A stretch of 64,000 nucleotides of DNA, taken from contig NC_037652.1 of assembly GCF_003254395.2 (NCBI RefSeq), forward strand, positions 5,961,501 through 6,025,500, read 5' to 3'. Numbering within the stretch: the first letter of the stretch is position 1; the number at the start of each line of letters is the position of its first letter. This document shows positions 24,611 through 35,000 of this stretch, one piece after another. Below the pieces are notes generated by a model, which was given only the letters and a program-made list of their open reading frames with translations, searched no databases and was not told the origin of the DNA. The position numbers were made by a program, and so were the translations under genes. Origin of the DNA: Apis mellifera (taxonomy: Eukaryota; Arthropoda; Insecta; Hymenoptera; Apidae).

Positions 24611-25735
24611 CTAGCTGGCGATCGGCTTTTCCACCTCCTTCACGTTCTCCAGCTCGTCGTTCGCCACCTTGATCCGATCGACGGGTTTCGGGCGCATCAG
24701 GATGAACGGCAGCTCGGCGGACAATTCCCCGCTCAGCGCGCCCAGGTACAGCTTCACCTTGACGGCGTACGAGACCACGATGCCGAAGGATTCGCGTATA
24801 TCCGGCGAGAGGAGCAGAGTGCTGGATGCCAACTCGCCCTCCTCTCTCTTCAGCCGGCCGTCCAACGCGATGCCCCTTCGATGCTTGTTGTTCTCCAGCT
24901 CCGGTTTCAGGTAGAGGACCTTGGTCAGGTTGGAGCCAGGATTGATCGGGCACCCGTCCTGAGTCTCCACCGCGTCGATCACAGTTCTGAACTGGCCGTT
25001 CTGGAAGATGACCACGTCGATACCCTGCTGGACCAACGCCTTGATCTTCTTCACCACCTTGTTGCTGTTGTTCCTCACGCACACGTTCACGGCTATCCTC
25101 TCCCCGTGGTGGTACAGCTGCTTGTCCAACGTCACCTCCAGCTCCAGGTCGCCGGGGCTCAGCAAGAAGTCCTTTCGCACCACGGTGCAAGGCTGCCGTC
25201 CTTGCTTCGTGGGCGCGTACTGGATCTTCCTTATCCCCATGATCACCGTGCTCCTCTTGTGGGTCACGTCCGTCTCCGTCTCCCCGCAGTAGATCTTCAC
25301 GTAGTAGTTCACCCCGCAAGGCTCGCCCGTCTCGTCCTCCCCTTGTTGTAGAGTGACGCTCGACGGAGCGGACTGCGAGAACTTGAACGTGAACGGAATC
25401 GCGTTCGGCCCCAGTTTCTGCAACAACCGATCCTGGAGCTTGGTCAGATTCTCCTCCCGTTTCTCGTTAACCGGGAACAGTTGCTCCGAGACCAAGTAGA
25501 GATCCTTTTGGAAGTTGAGGCCCATCACCTCGTCCTCCTCCCGCCCGTAACGAAAGCTGCAAATCAGCTGGCCCCACACCTTCCTACCCGTGTCCACGTA
25601 GCCCTGGTCGAGAAGTATCACCCCGTCGACCGGCTCGATGCCCGACAGATAGTCGATGTAATCCCTCTTGCCCAGGTACAGCGAGATTTTGCCGTTCGGC
25701 GAGCACTTCTTGTACACCTTGAAATTCACCACCAT
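24611..25735 (-). CDS. Arr1: Visual arrestin, insect Arr1 (phosrestin-2) type, intronless
   Basis: Complete 374-residue arrestin with ATG at 25735 and TAG at 24611-24613, in one open frame without introns. Visual arrestins bind light-activated, phosphorylated rhodopsin in rhabdomeres, stop Gq signalling and aid receptor internalisation (family knowledge). The N-domain spans roughly residues 1-175 and contains MVVNFKVYKKCSPNGK, then FRYGREEDEVMGL (61-73). The C-domain spans about 180-350 and contains QPCTVVRKDFLLSPG (181-195), VCVRNNSNKVVKKIKA (218-233) and ELPFILMRPKP (341-351). Arg169 in GIRKIQYAP sits where the phosphate-sensing polar-core Arg lies in vertebrate arrestins, and Asp292 in GIALDGR matches the gate loop. 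The acidic/basic C-tail is short (23 residues) with no clear clathrin box, as I recall for fly Arr1. From memory, the wording fits fly Arr1 better than Arr2. The start context CAGCCATGG is strong. Codons are strongly GC-ending. Family call very sure; paralogue call fairly sure. Confidence 0.94.
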   Translation of the reverse strand: MVVNFKVYKKCSPNGKISLYLGKRDYIDYLSGIEPVDGVILLDQGYVDTGRKVWGQLICSFRYGREEDEVMGLNFQKDLYLVSEQLFPVNEKREENLTKLQDRLLQKLGPNAIPFTFKFSQSAPSSVTLQQGEDETGEPCGVNYYVKIYCGETETDVTHKRSTVIMGIRKIQYAPTKQGRQPCTVVRKDFLLSPGDLELEVTLDKQLYHHGERIAVNVCVRNNSNKVVKKIKALVQQGIDVVIFQNGQFRTVIDAVETQDGCPINPGSNLTKVLYLKPELENNKHRRGIALDGRLKREEGELASSTLLLSPDIRESFGIVVSYAVKVKLYLGALSGELSAELPFILMRPKPVDRIKVANDELENVKEVEKPIAS

Positions 25736-25800
25736 GGCTGCGTCCCCTGTTCGATCACCTCCCGTCGTTGACTGGATTCCGAGGGTTGCCGGTTCCCCGT

Positions 25801-25810
25801 CTTATATATA
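25801..25810 (-). promoter_or_regulatory. TATA box of the arrestin gene
   Basis: On the minus strand the sequence reads TATATATAAG, 66 bp upstream of the arrestin ATG. An initiator-like TCCAGTC lies 35-40 bp downstream, around 25770-25776. This would give a 5' leader of only about 40 nt. The spacing fits a focused, strong tissue-specific promoter as is usual for photoreceptor genes. The transcription start itself is inferred. Confidence 0.65.
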
Positions 25811-25850
25811 AACGCGGTACCAGTGACGTCGAGTTCTTTCGAGGGCTTCG

Positions 25851-25861
25851 TAATCCGTTCA
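25851..25861. promoter_or_regulatory. Degenerate RCSI/P3-like (Pax6-type) element
   Basis: TAATCCGTTCA matches 9 of 11 positions of the rhodopsin core sequence I consensus TAATYNRATTA. That element drives photoreceptor-specific genes in insects and normally sits shortly upstream of the TATA box. Here it is about 40 bp upstream of the arrestin TATA box. Two mismatches in the right half-site make this tentative. Confidence 0.35.
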
Positions 25862-26671
25862 ACGTTGCGGATAAATCGGCTCTTTTTGCTCGCGTCGCTC
25901 CTAACCTTTCTCGCGCTATTACTCGAAACCGGGTGGATAGAGATAATATACTTTGTTTCTTCATCGAGCACCACGGTGAACAACACGCTACACTTTCCAC
26001 TGAATCGAACATCGGCTCTTCGCGGGCTTCGTTTTGTCGTTATAATCTATTTCTATTATGCTTCTTGCTGCTTCCATCCTTTCCCACAGCATGAGCTGAA
26101 ACAAGAAACAACTGTTACGATATAAGCGACTTATGCGATGACGGGATTATGAGTTTTACGATTATTGAAGTTTATTTTTTGATCGTTTCCTTCTTCTTCT
26201 TTGGTTTTAAGTTTTCGTATATCTTTTTTTTCTTCCTTCGTGTTTTTTTGTATGTATTTCTTGAAAAAAAATCCGTTGGATAAATTGAATTAAATAATGT
26301 TGGTAATTCCACTCGGTAAATAGCGAAAGAGTATATAAATATATCTTTCATAACATTTTTTTTTCTTTCGATAGAATAGCTTTAAAATTTCTCACTGTTT
26401 TCTTTCTTGTCTATGTTTCGATGTGTTTAAATCCCACCGTTGTTGTGTTCGCGTCAAAACACTTGCGTCATATATCAAGATATACGTATTACGCTTTGCG
26501 AGGTTATTGTCTCAGAGATACATTATAAGGCTGAGAATATAATAACTATTATGTCATTTTTACATTAGAGATGAAGATACATCGTAGTTTTGAAAGAGAA
26601 AATGATGAAAGTGTGTATTCGATTGACAACATCTCGTACTTCGTCTGTGGTCACGCACCGAGTTAGCAGTT
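25862..26671. other. Arrestin-side half of the divergent intergenic region
   Basis: AT-rich, with T-rich tracts near 26190-26380. Besides the arrestin TATA and RCSI-like sites just before it, nothing specific is recognised. Short open frames here have no homology I know. Confidence 0.5.
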
Positions 26672-27114
26672 AGACAAGGAAAGCAAATAGTGGAAGAAGG
26701 ACGGAGATAGGATAAAAATATTGAAATCAGCGCCATCTTCAGTGTGCCGCAAATGAAACACAAAAAGGAAGGACAGAAGATAGTAAGAGAAGGACAGAGA
26801 TAGATTAAGAATTGATTATTAACGCCATCTCTCGAGTATTAAGAGAACTTCTATAAGGAATTATATTTCTGAAGATACTCGAGAGATGGCGCTGGTCTTC
26901 AATTCCTACTCTGCTTTATCTTCCTTTTTGAAGAGAAATATCTTTGATATTCTAGAGATGGCGCTGATGGGCAATTCTTATTCTATCTCTGTCCTTCTTC
27001 CGCTATTCTCTGTCCTTTGTTTTTGTGTTTCATTTGCGGCACTCTGGAGATGGCGCTGATTTCAATATTTTTACCCTATCTCTGTCCTTCTTCCACTATT
27101 TGCTTTCCTTGTCT
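26672..27114. repeat. Foldback inverted-repeat element (MITE-like)
   Basis: The sequence from 26672 (AGACAAGGAAAGCAAATAGT) returns as its reverse complement ending at 27114. About 105 bp of the arms pair with only a few mismatches, and weaker pairing continues inward. A separate inner hairpin pairs 26823-26839 exactly with 26875-26891 (17 bp) across a 35-nt loop. The core AGATGGCG or its complement occurs five times: minus orientation at 26731-26738 and 26823-26830, plus orientation at 26884-26891, 26956-26963 and 27048-27055. I see no clear target-site duplication and no coding capacity. It looks like a non-autonomous foldback transposon or an old inverted duplication. The family is not recognised. 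Confidence 0.85.
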
Positions 27115-27388
27115 CACACTATGAATGAAATTAAAGGAATCCTAATATTCCCGAGATTAATGAGAGTAAAAAATTTGTTGAGAAACGTTTGTTAAAAATC
27201 GTTAAGCCTGTTCTTTATTATATTTTCATCTGTATTGAAAAATTTCGATATTTTTTTCAAGTGATAATGCAGAATAAAATTGTTATTGTAGGAAACTGTT
27301 TGTAAATGTTGCAACCTTCCTCCATATATCACATAATCAGTGGTTATGCGTTATGTGAGTGGTTGAGATTTCGATACACTCTGGTTCC

Positions 27389-27396
27389 TTCTAGAA
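27389..27396. promoter_or_regulatory. Heat-shock-element-like core near the EDRF1 start
   Basis: TTCTAGAA is a perfect head-to-head pair of HSE pentamer cores, 59 bp before the EDRF1 ATG. A third unit would need TTC at 27399-27401 and reads TTT, so the site is incomplete. It may be chance. Confidence 0.2.
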
Positions 27397-27454
27397 ATTT
27401 TGGAACATAACGACAAGTTTTGAGAGACGCGAGTGACATCATTCGAAATTAAAA

Positions 27455-30400
27455 ATGTCAGAAAGTACGGATACCAAATATGATACTGTAAGTAATGTTC
27501 TTTTCGATCACTGATGTGAAATATCTTATTTTAATACCGTTATTTTATCGAGAATCGTTTTTTACTCTATATTGGAAGTACTTCATCGTGCTACTGTTCG
27601 CAAACAATATACCGAATGTATTACTAAATTTATTCACTGTAGAATGAAAATTGTAATAAATATGTTAAATATAAACGTGATATGGTATTTTTTAATGTTA
27701 TATATACGTACAATTTTAGGTCAATCCTATGCCTCTGGCTATACCATCTGATTCATCCAAGAAACCGGTCAAGTCTACCGCCGTTGTAAAATATTCGGCC
27801 GTTCAAACGCCTGCGACTTACGCTCAACTACAATGCAACACAGACTTAAATTTACCACCAAGCAATTGGCTCAGCAGTTCTGCAGAGAGTTATGGCCTGC
27901 AAAGTGTTTGGTCTCAAACCTCTGGTTTTTCTAGTTTTCGTATGGCACATATGTTCCCTGATTGTGTAGGGGAAGTTGATGTTGTGTCTGATGCGGAAAA
28001 CATAAAAAAATTGTTAAAGCTGCCTTACAATCATGGAGTCATATCAATGGTGGTTCACAGAATAGAAAATACGTTATTGTTAGATGATTTTGACATTCAT
28101 AAGTATTTGCTTAGACAAGCAGAGAGTGATTGGGAATGGTTAAAGAAATTTTTTTATGAGCACATTTTTCAGAATCTAGGAGATAAAGAGAAATGTTTGT
28201 TTCATAAGACAAACAATAGAAATACTTTGCAGCAAAGAAACTTGGTATCTAAGTTTTTATATCACTCAATAGTAGTGGCAGATAACAAAGAACAACATAC
28301 CAAGCCACAATTACCTGTGAAAACTTTAGAACCTTGTTTACCAGAACCTTCTCAAGAAGAAAAAGTACCGGATCCAAATTATAATCATAATTTTGCGAGG
28401 AATATTGTCTGGACTTTTGAGAATATACAGATGCTTATTGGTACTGACATGCCGATATTTGGAGGGCAAACTCACCCATGTATAAGCCTTAGATTGAGAG
28501 ATATGACAAAACCCATTAATGTTTTAACCGGTATAGATTATTGGTTGGACAATTTGATGTGTAATGTACCAGAAGTGGTTATGTGTTATCACTTGAATGG
28601 TATTGTCCAAAAGTATGAACTAATCAAAACAGAAGATCTTCCTAATTTGGACCATTCTAAATTCAGTCCTAAAGTTATCAGAGATGTTGCACAAAATATC
28701 TTAAGTTTCTTAAAGAATAATGCAACTAAAGCTGGACACACGTATTGGTTATTCAAAGGAAAGGATGATGATGTAGTAAAATTGTATGATTTAACTTCTC
28801 TGTGTCACGATTTATCAGATGAAAAGGGCCAAAATCCATTCACTGTACCTGTTGCCATGTTATTGTATAGAGTAGCTCGTAACATGAAATATTCCTCTGA
28901 TTATCATAGGCAACAGGGTACTATTAGAATGTTACTGAAAAATTGCATACAATTATTAACTAAAGAAAAGTATCCACAGATTGTAACATCTGCGCATTTT
29001 ATGTTATCTGATCTTTATATACCATCTGATACAGATCCTGCTAGTCCAGGTTTGTCAGATCAGAGTGATGAAGAAGATACGCAAAGTGAATCTAGTATTA
29101 ATCATGAGAATGAAAAAGATTTGGAAGAGGAATTTGAAGAAGCTGCATTTAAATCTTTAACATTGGCTAATAGTAAGTTTAATCTTTTATATATATTTTT
29201 TTTTTTTTTTTTATGAATAAGTAAATTAAAAAATGAATTTTTTTTTTTAGTCAAAGAACATGCGGAATGCGAAGAACCTAAGTATAAGCCACCACCAATT
29301 TCGGGTACTATCGAAGAAAGATGTTTAGCCGCTTTAGATCACGTTTGTCACGGACTCGAATGTTTGCAATATTTTCCGATTGATGATAATTCAGAAGAAG
29401 AACGTAAGGAAGAAGAAGAAAAGGAACAAAAGAAAAGAGTATATGAAGAGAATCATTTGAACATGGCTAAACCTTTTCAGGCCATTCCAATGCCTTATAT
29501 CTCGTTGAAAGAAGATAAAAAAGAAATTGAATCTGAAGTGAGTTCGATAAATAACAGTCCTACACATAAAAAAAAATCAAAACAGAAGAAAGTAAAGAAA
29601 CTTGAGAAAGTCATTGCAAAAATGGAACCTCATGAGAATGAAGCAAAAGCATTGCTATGTAAACTTAAAGCTGAAACTTTACCTACGTGGCAAGCGCCCA
29701 AAAAAAGCGATAATGTTAGTTGGAATATTCATTTAAAAACATTATTGTATGAAAAAGCTTCGTTAATTTTTGCCGTGCTCGCTGAAAATGAATATGCCAA
29801 TAGAAATTACGGCGCGTCTCTGAGATATATGTTAGCCGTTTTAAGATGCCAAAAAATATTGGAGATATTTTGTGATATACGAAATGATAAATCTATAAGC
29901 TATCTGTTAGGGCGCGCAGGGGATTGTTGTTTTATGGCTGTGCAAGATTGGTGTAACGTCGAGAAACATAGAAAAGATTATGAAATAAAAAGTGAAATTG
30001 AAGAAAGAATTGTCGAAGATATATGTAGAATAGAAGATTTGGATTCGAGTATGTATATAGGTAAAAAAAAATATATATATATAAAAAAAAAAATATTTTC
30101 ATACAGCTCATTACTTATTTTAAATATTTTGAATTGTAGATGGTGCTGAATTACTACCACAACGACTAGAAAGTTTAGAATCTACTTTAGTAGCATCTTA
30201 TAAATGCTACGAAAAAGCGTTATCTCTAGAACCATTGGATATGGATAAAAATAATCTTCTAAGACGGTTAGGAAACATTCATAATGAATTAGGTGTGCTT
30301 TACATGAATCAAGCTGGAAGTAAGAATTTTTATTTCCTTTTTCTAGGAAAAATGTATGTTATAAATGTAAAAAAATATGCTATCTTTACAGCACGATATC

Positions 30401-31749
30401 AACAAGAAAATTTGGTAGAAGAAACATCAAATTCTTCACATGGAGTATCAACATTGCTTACTCGATCGTTGACTCATTTAGAAGCGGGCGTGAAAGCATT
30501 TGAAACTGTTCACGACGAAGCGAACTTAGCACTTTTACATTCAAATACAGGAAGACTCATGCGATTGTGTGCACACATGCATGTAAAACAAAACACTCAA
30601 GAACGTCACTTTTATAATAAAGCGCTTGCGAGTTATCAGAAAGCCTTGCAAGTTTTAAGTTCTAGAAAATCAAATCCTATGATTTGGGATACTATTACAT
30701 GGGATTTATCCACTACTTTATTTACAATGGCTACCTTGTTGCAAGATTATCCTACAACCGGATGCAAAGTATGTTCATTAATTTCTTTTTATTTTTATTT
30801 TTTTATATCTATTATATCTTTTATTATAATTTTAGACCGAAGAAGAATTAGAACGAGAAGTTGTCGATATCTTACAGAAAGCTTTAAAGCATTGCGATAT
30901 TGAAACGCCCGGACCACGACAACCAGTTTATCAATTTCGGGCTGCAACTATTCAACATCGACTCGCATCTTTATATCATCGTGTATACAGAGAATATGAA
31001 CCAGATACGGATAATATTAAAAGAAAAACAAGCTTGCAATTGTGTAAGCTATATTATGACAAAGCTGCAAAACTTTTGTTAGCTTTGGAACAAACTACAG
31101 AGTTTCTAACAGTTCAAATGGAAAGAGTAGCTTTAGCCGAACATCAAGCTCGTTGTATGTATTTTTTTTTTCGATTTGATTTTATTGATATTTGATTAAT
31201 TTTATGAATTAATCAAAGCGTTATATTGCAGGTACCACAACTTTTAATGGCAAGTTGAAAGCATATCAAAATGGACTTCAATTAATTTTACAATGTAAAC
31301 CTATTATCGATATATTATGTGATAGGAACAATTCTCAAAAGCAGAAGGTTGAAAATGTAAATGCTGTTAGTACTAAAATAGGGAAAGAAAGTTTTGAAGA
31401 AGGAAAAGTTGATGAGCAAAAATTGATAGAAGATGAAGAAAGTTTAGTGATACTACTGGAACAACGGTTACAATTTATATTGCGATCTTTAACAAAATTA
31501 TTTGTTACCAAGAATAGTAAAAAAGAGTATGTTTTTTTTCTTTTTTTTAATTTCATTACATTCTTCGTGTTATTTTTAAATATATTTTATTTATGTACAT
31601 ATTTCAGATCAGAAACTCTTACCAATTTATATAAACAATGTTATAGTAAAACATTACGGCCAGTTACGATGACTGGTTTCAAGTTGATACAACATATTGC
31701 ACAACTTTTACGGGAATTGGAAAAAATGTTACCATCTACAGAATCTTGA
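27455..31749 (+). CDS. EDRF1: EDRF1, erythroid differentiation-related factor 1 homologue (8 exons)
   Basis: Exons: 27455-27487, 27720-29172, 29251-30060 (or 30048), 30140-30319, 30392-30768, 30836-31154, 31232-31526, 31608-31749. All junctions are GT-AG and keep frame, giving about 1202 residues, close to the human protein (about 1.2 kb of codons). The start is fixed by an in-frame TGA at 27434-27436. The family signature FRMAHMFPDCVGEVDVVSDA lies near residues 84-103, followed by NIKKLLKLPY. An acidic stretch lies near 458-490, a lysine-rich stretch near 600-620, and a helical TPR-like half from about 655 to the end. In mammals EDRF1 is linked to erythroid and globin gene regulation. Insects lack erythrocytes, so the conserved role is probably more general and remains unknown. 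Introns 2-7 are only 67-81 bp. The gene is divergent to the arrestin, 1.7 kb away. Confidence 0.94.
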
Positions 31750-32045
31750 ACGGATAAATGTATATATTGTCTGTGTGCCAGTTTGAAAATAACGTATAAG
31801 GTTTCGACCAATGAATCGACATCGATGAAGTTTGGTCGATATTAAACTATTAATTCCCCTAGCCCTTTAAAAAGGTCCTTCGTATTTGGTCATTGACGCT
31901 GGTCGTTATTTCATTTGCGAGATAAAACCTAGGCGGGGATGATGTTATTTAATTCATTATATTTGAAATATCGAAGACTTTTTTTTATTCTAGTGTGTAC
32001 ATAGTGAAATCGAAACTCTTATTTATATATGATTTATAAGCCAAA

Positions 32046-32051
32046 AATAAA
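32046..32051 (+). terminator. Poly(A) signal AATAAA for EDRF1
   Basis: This AATAAA lies about 300 bp after the EDRF1 stop, followed by a T-rich, (TA)n stretch. Further AATAAA copies lie at 32402-32407 and near 32424 and could serve as distal sites. Which one is used cannot be told from sequence. Confidence 0.5.
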
Positions 32052-35000
32052 TAGCTTATACGAATCATCTCCGATTTGTTCGACTTTCATATATATATAT
32101 ATAAATATATATGTTACGTATCTATCCTTATTCCCAATTTAAATTTCAGACATACTTTAGTTCAACGAATCATTCACAGAGGGCATATGAATGCACTTTG
32201 GCGCGCTTGTCGTACGATCATCGTTCGAAATAATCTTATGTTTGTCAAGTAAATTTAACGAAGTTACTACAGAAACAATTTATCGTGTTTGTTTCGTCGA
32301 AAATTGTACGATATTTAAGTGTTTGAGGATAACAGGCTCTCATTTGCAATTCTCCCTCTCAATCTTCTTAAGGAAATGGGGATAATGAGATGTGTGTCAA
32401 AAATAAAACAAAGAAATAATAGGTAAATAAAGGTTGGTTGTGATTTCTTTCTTTCTATCTTTTTTCTTTCCTATTCCTTAATGTTCCAATGTCTTTTCCT
32501 AATATTTGTAACTTGATCTTTTTGATTTTATCCTTCAGGCTTTTCGTTCATTCCATTATTCTTCGACTACCGCTTTTCTTTACAACGTTACAAGAATATT
32601 ATTGGATATTGTATTAACATCTACCTTGTTCTATTCGCTGTCCACCATTTTGCATCCGGAAATTTCGATAAGTAACAATTTAATAAATATTAATATATAT
32701 TTAGTGCAAAAGTTTGATTCGAGACTTGAGATGTATAGATATAATTGTTAAAAAAATATTCCTATACTTTTCATTAAATTCGAAATGCTATATTTGAAAT
32801 ATTTTATAAAAAAACCTATCAAAATCAAGTACACTCGAGAATAAGAAAAATAATTTATGAATAATATAATTCTCACGGATATAAATAATATGTTTCGAAA
32901 GCGTCACTCTACATCTACAACAGATAACACACCATTAAATAATCATATCTTTAATAAACAATCCGAAAAGTAGCTCGAGGCGAGATCGGAAAAATTTCAA
33001 AATCAAGCTTCCCTCTTGTTTATTTCCCAGGATATATTCAATTCCACATCGCTCGTATTTCCACTCGGCAAGCTGTAAAATGATAGGTTTAATCTGGAAA
33101 TTCTCTTTTTTTTTTTTTCAACTGTCCGGAAACTGCGTTTCCGCGGGCATGTTGAGGCTAAAATTCACATCGTTTGTCTCTTGAATCATCCGTTATTTGT
33201 TCTGTTCCATTCAGAATATCGCCATGGAAATCCACGTTGCAAATATTAATCCTCGAAGAAGTTCGCCGAGGGAACAGTTCTCTCTCTTCTTTTATCTAGC
33301 TACGATCGGTGAAGCAGACGATCTTCAAGTCGTCTGGAAGTCGATAGACTCTTCTGGAACTGGTTGCGGAATTTCTTCATTGAGAAGTATAAAGTTTCCC
33401 GTCTCGAGAAGTAGTTAAAGATACCGAATGATTGTTTCTATGTCTCGAAGTTTGAATCTCGAAGACACGATGAAGTAAAGGAGGATGGAACAATCTCGAT
33501 CGAAATTGGAATAGCAGGAGCGAAGGAATGTAATATTTTTTTTTTTGTTTCAACAGGAGGAATATGCGTCATTGAATAAACGCGACTAGATGGTAGGATT
33601 TAATAAACCCTACCCTTACGTAGACAGGCCACAAAGCGAAGGAAGGCCAAACTTGGAAAGAGGATGGAAAGGAAAACAAAAAAAAAAAAAATAGAGTCCT
33701 CTCCGGATTTAACCGCGGCGATACGCAGCCTCTTGCAAACTACGCAATAAACGAAATTGCGAAGTTGAGTAGCCGCTTTGAAAGGTCGCCGTGGGAGAGG
33801 CCTGGGTATTATTTTCTCTGGTCGTTGGATCTCGTATAGCCTGCTTTTCCACGAACCGCCGTCTTTTGCGCCAGTTTGAACCCTCGCTTCGTGGACGACG
33901 CACGAATACACATAAAATTAAGGAACGAACACAAGTGAGTATACACGTATACGAGAAGGAAGGATGGAAGGAAGAAGAAACTGCCGGTGAAGGAAGAGGA
34001 AAGGGGGGGAAAAAGTCTCCTTTTCTCGCGCCCTCTTCGCTTTGGTCCCCCATCGTCGGGAGTTTCCACGACTTTGAAACAATTGAATTCCAAGACGTCT
34101 TGAGAAAAGTGGAGGAGGGGGAGGGGGTGGGTCGAGAAGTCCGCCATTACGCGAATTACATAATGAATCCGTCAGACGTGAAAGAAAAGGAAAAAATGCC
34201 GGTTGACAGTCTAGGCTCGTTCCATGCCATGGTCGTCTTTTCTTTGCGGCGACCGATGGAATTTCGGCACGGACAAAGAGAGAAATTCCGCGAGGATGCT
34301 TCTTTCTCCCCTCTCCTTCCGCCCACGGGGATCCCTGTCTCTCTTTCACAAGCACTCGAGCCCTTCGAATTCAAGCCGCGTTCCTATCTCTCTTCGTGCC
34401 TCTTATCTGGTTATATCAATTAGAGTCGGCGCCTTTCTATCCCTACCGCGTTTGCATTCTTCTCGTTCCCTTGGTTGAACGCGTTCCTCGCGATCGAAGA
34501 GAGAGAGAGAAAGAGAGAGAGACGAATCGCCACGATTCGGCCTCGTCATTGACACTTCCTGTTCATTGAATTTTTATAGCTCGAGAAGGGTATCCGGTGG
34601 GATATTAACTTCGTCCCTTGAATCGAATATCCCTTCGAGAAAAAGAATTTCAACAATGTAAAAGAGCGATGCAAGAAATATCGAAATACAACAAACAGAA
34701 CCAATGTAAGGAACAAATACCTTAACCTTTTATCTTACGCTTAAACTTAATCGAATTATATTCTGTAGCGTGAAATGTATACCGATTTTAAGATGTTCAC
34801 GGGCGAAAACGATCATTCTGAAACGCTCAAAGTTTTCCAAATATAAATCATAAGCGTGCGACCTCAAGAAATACATTATTGGCCAAGTTTTAATTGTACA
34901 AACTCTCACCAGTTTGGGACGAGCATCGTTCGAGTCGCCGGCAAAATTGGCGGAACCGTGCCACGTGTTTCGGATCGCACCGCGGATATCATAAATAATC

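Noticed and set aside
24588..25351. Long open frames (about 250 codons each) on both strands overlapping the arrestin
   Set aside because: They are shadow frames caused by the high GC content and lack of stops in the arrestin exon. They have no recognised domain, while the 374-codon frame is a full arrestin.
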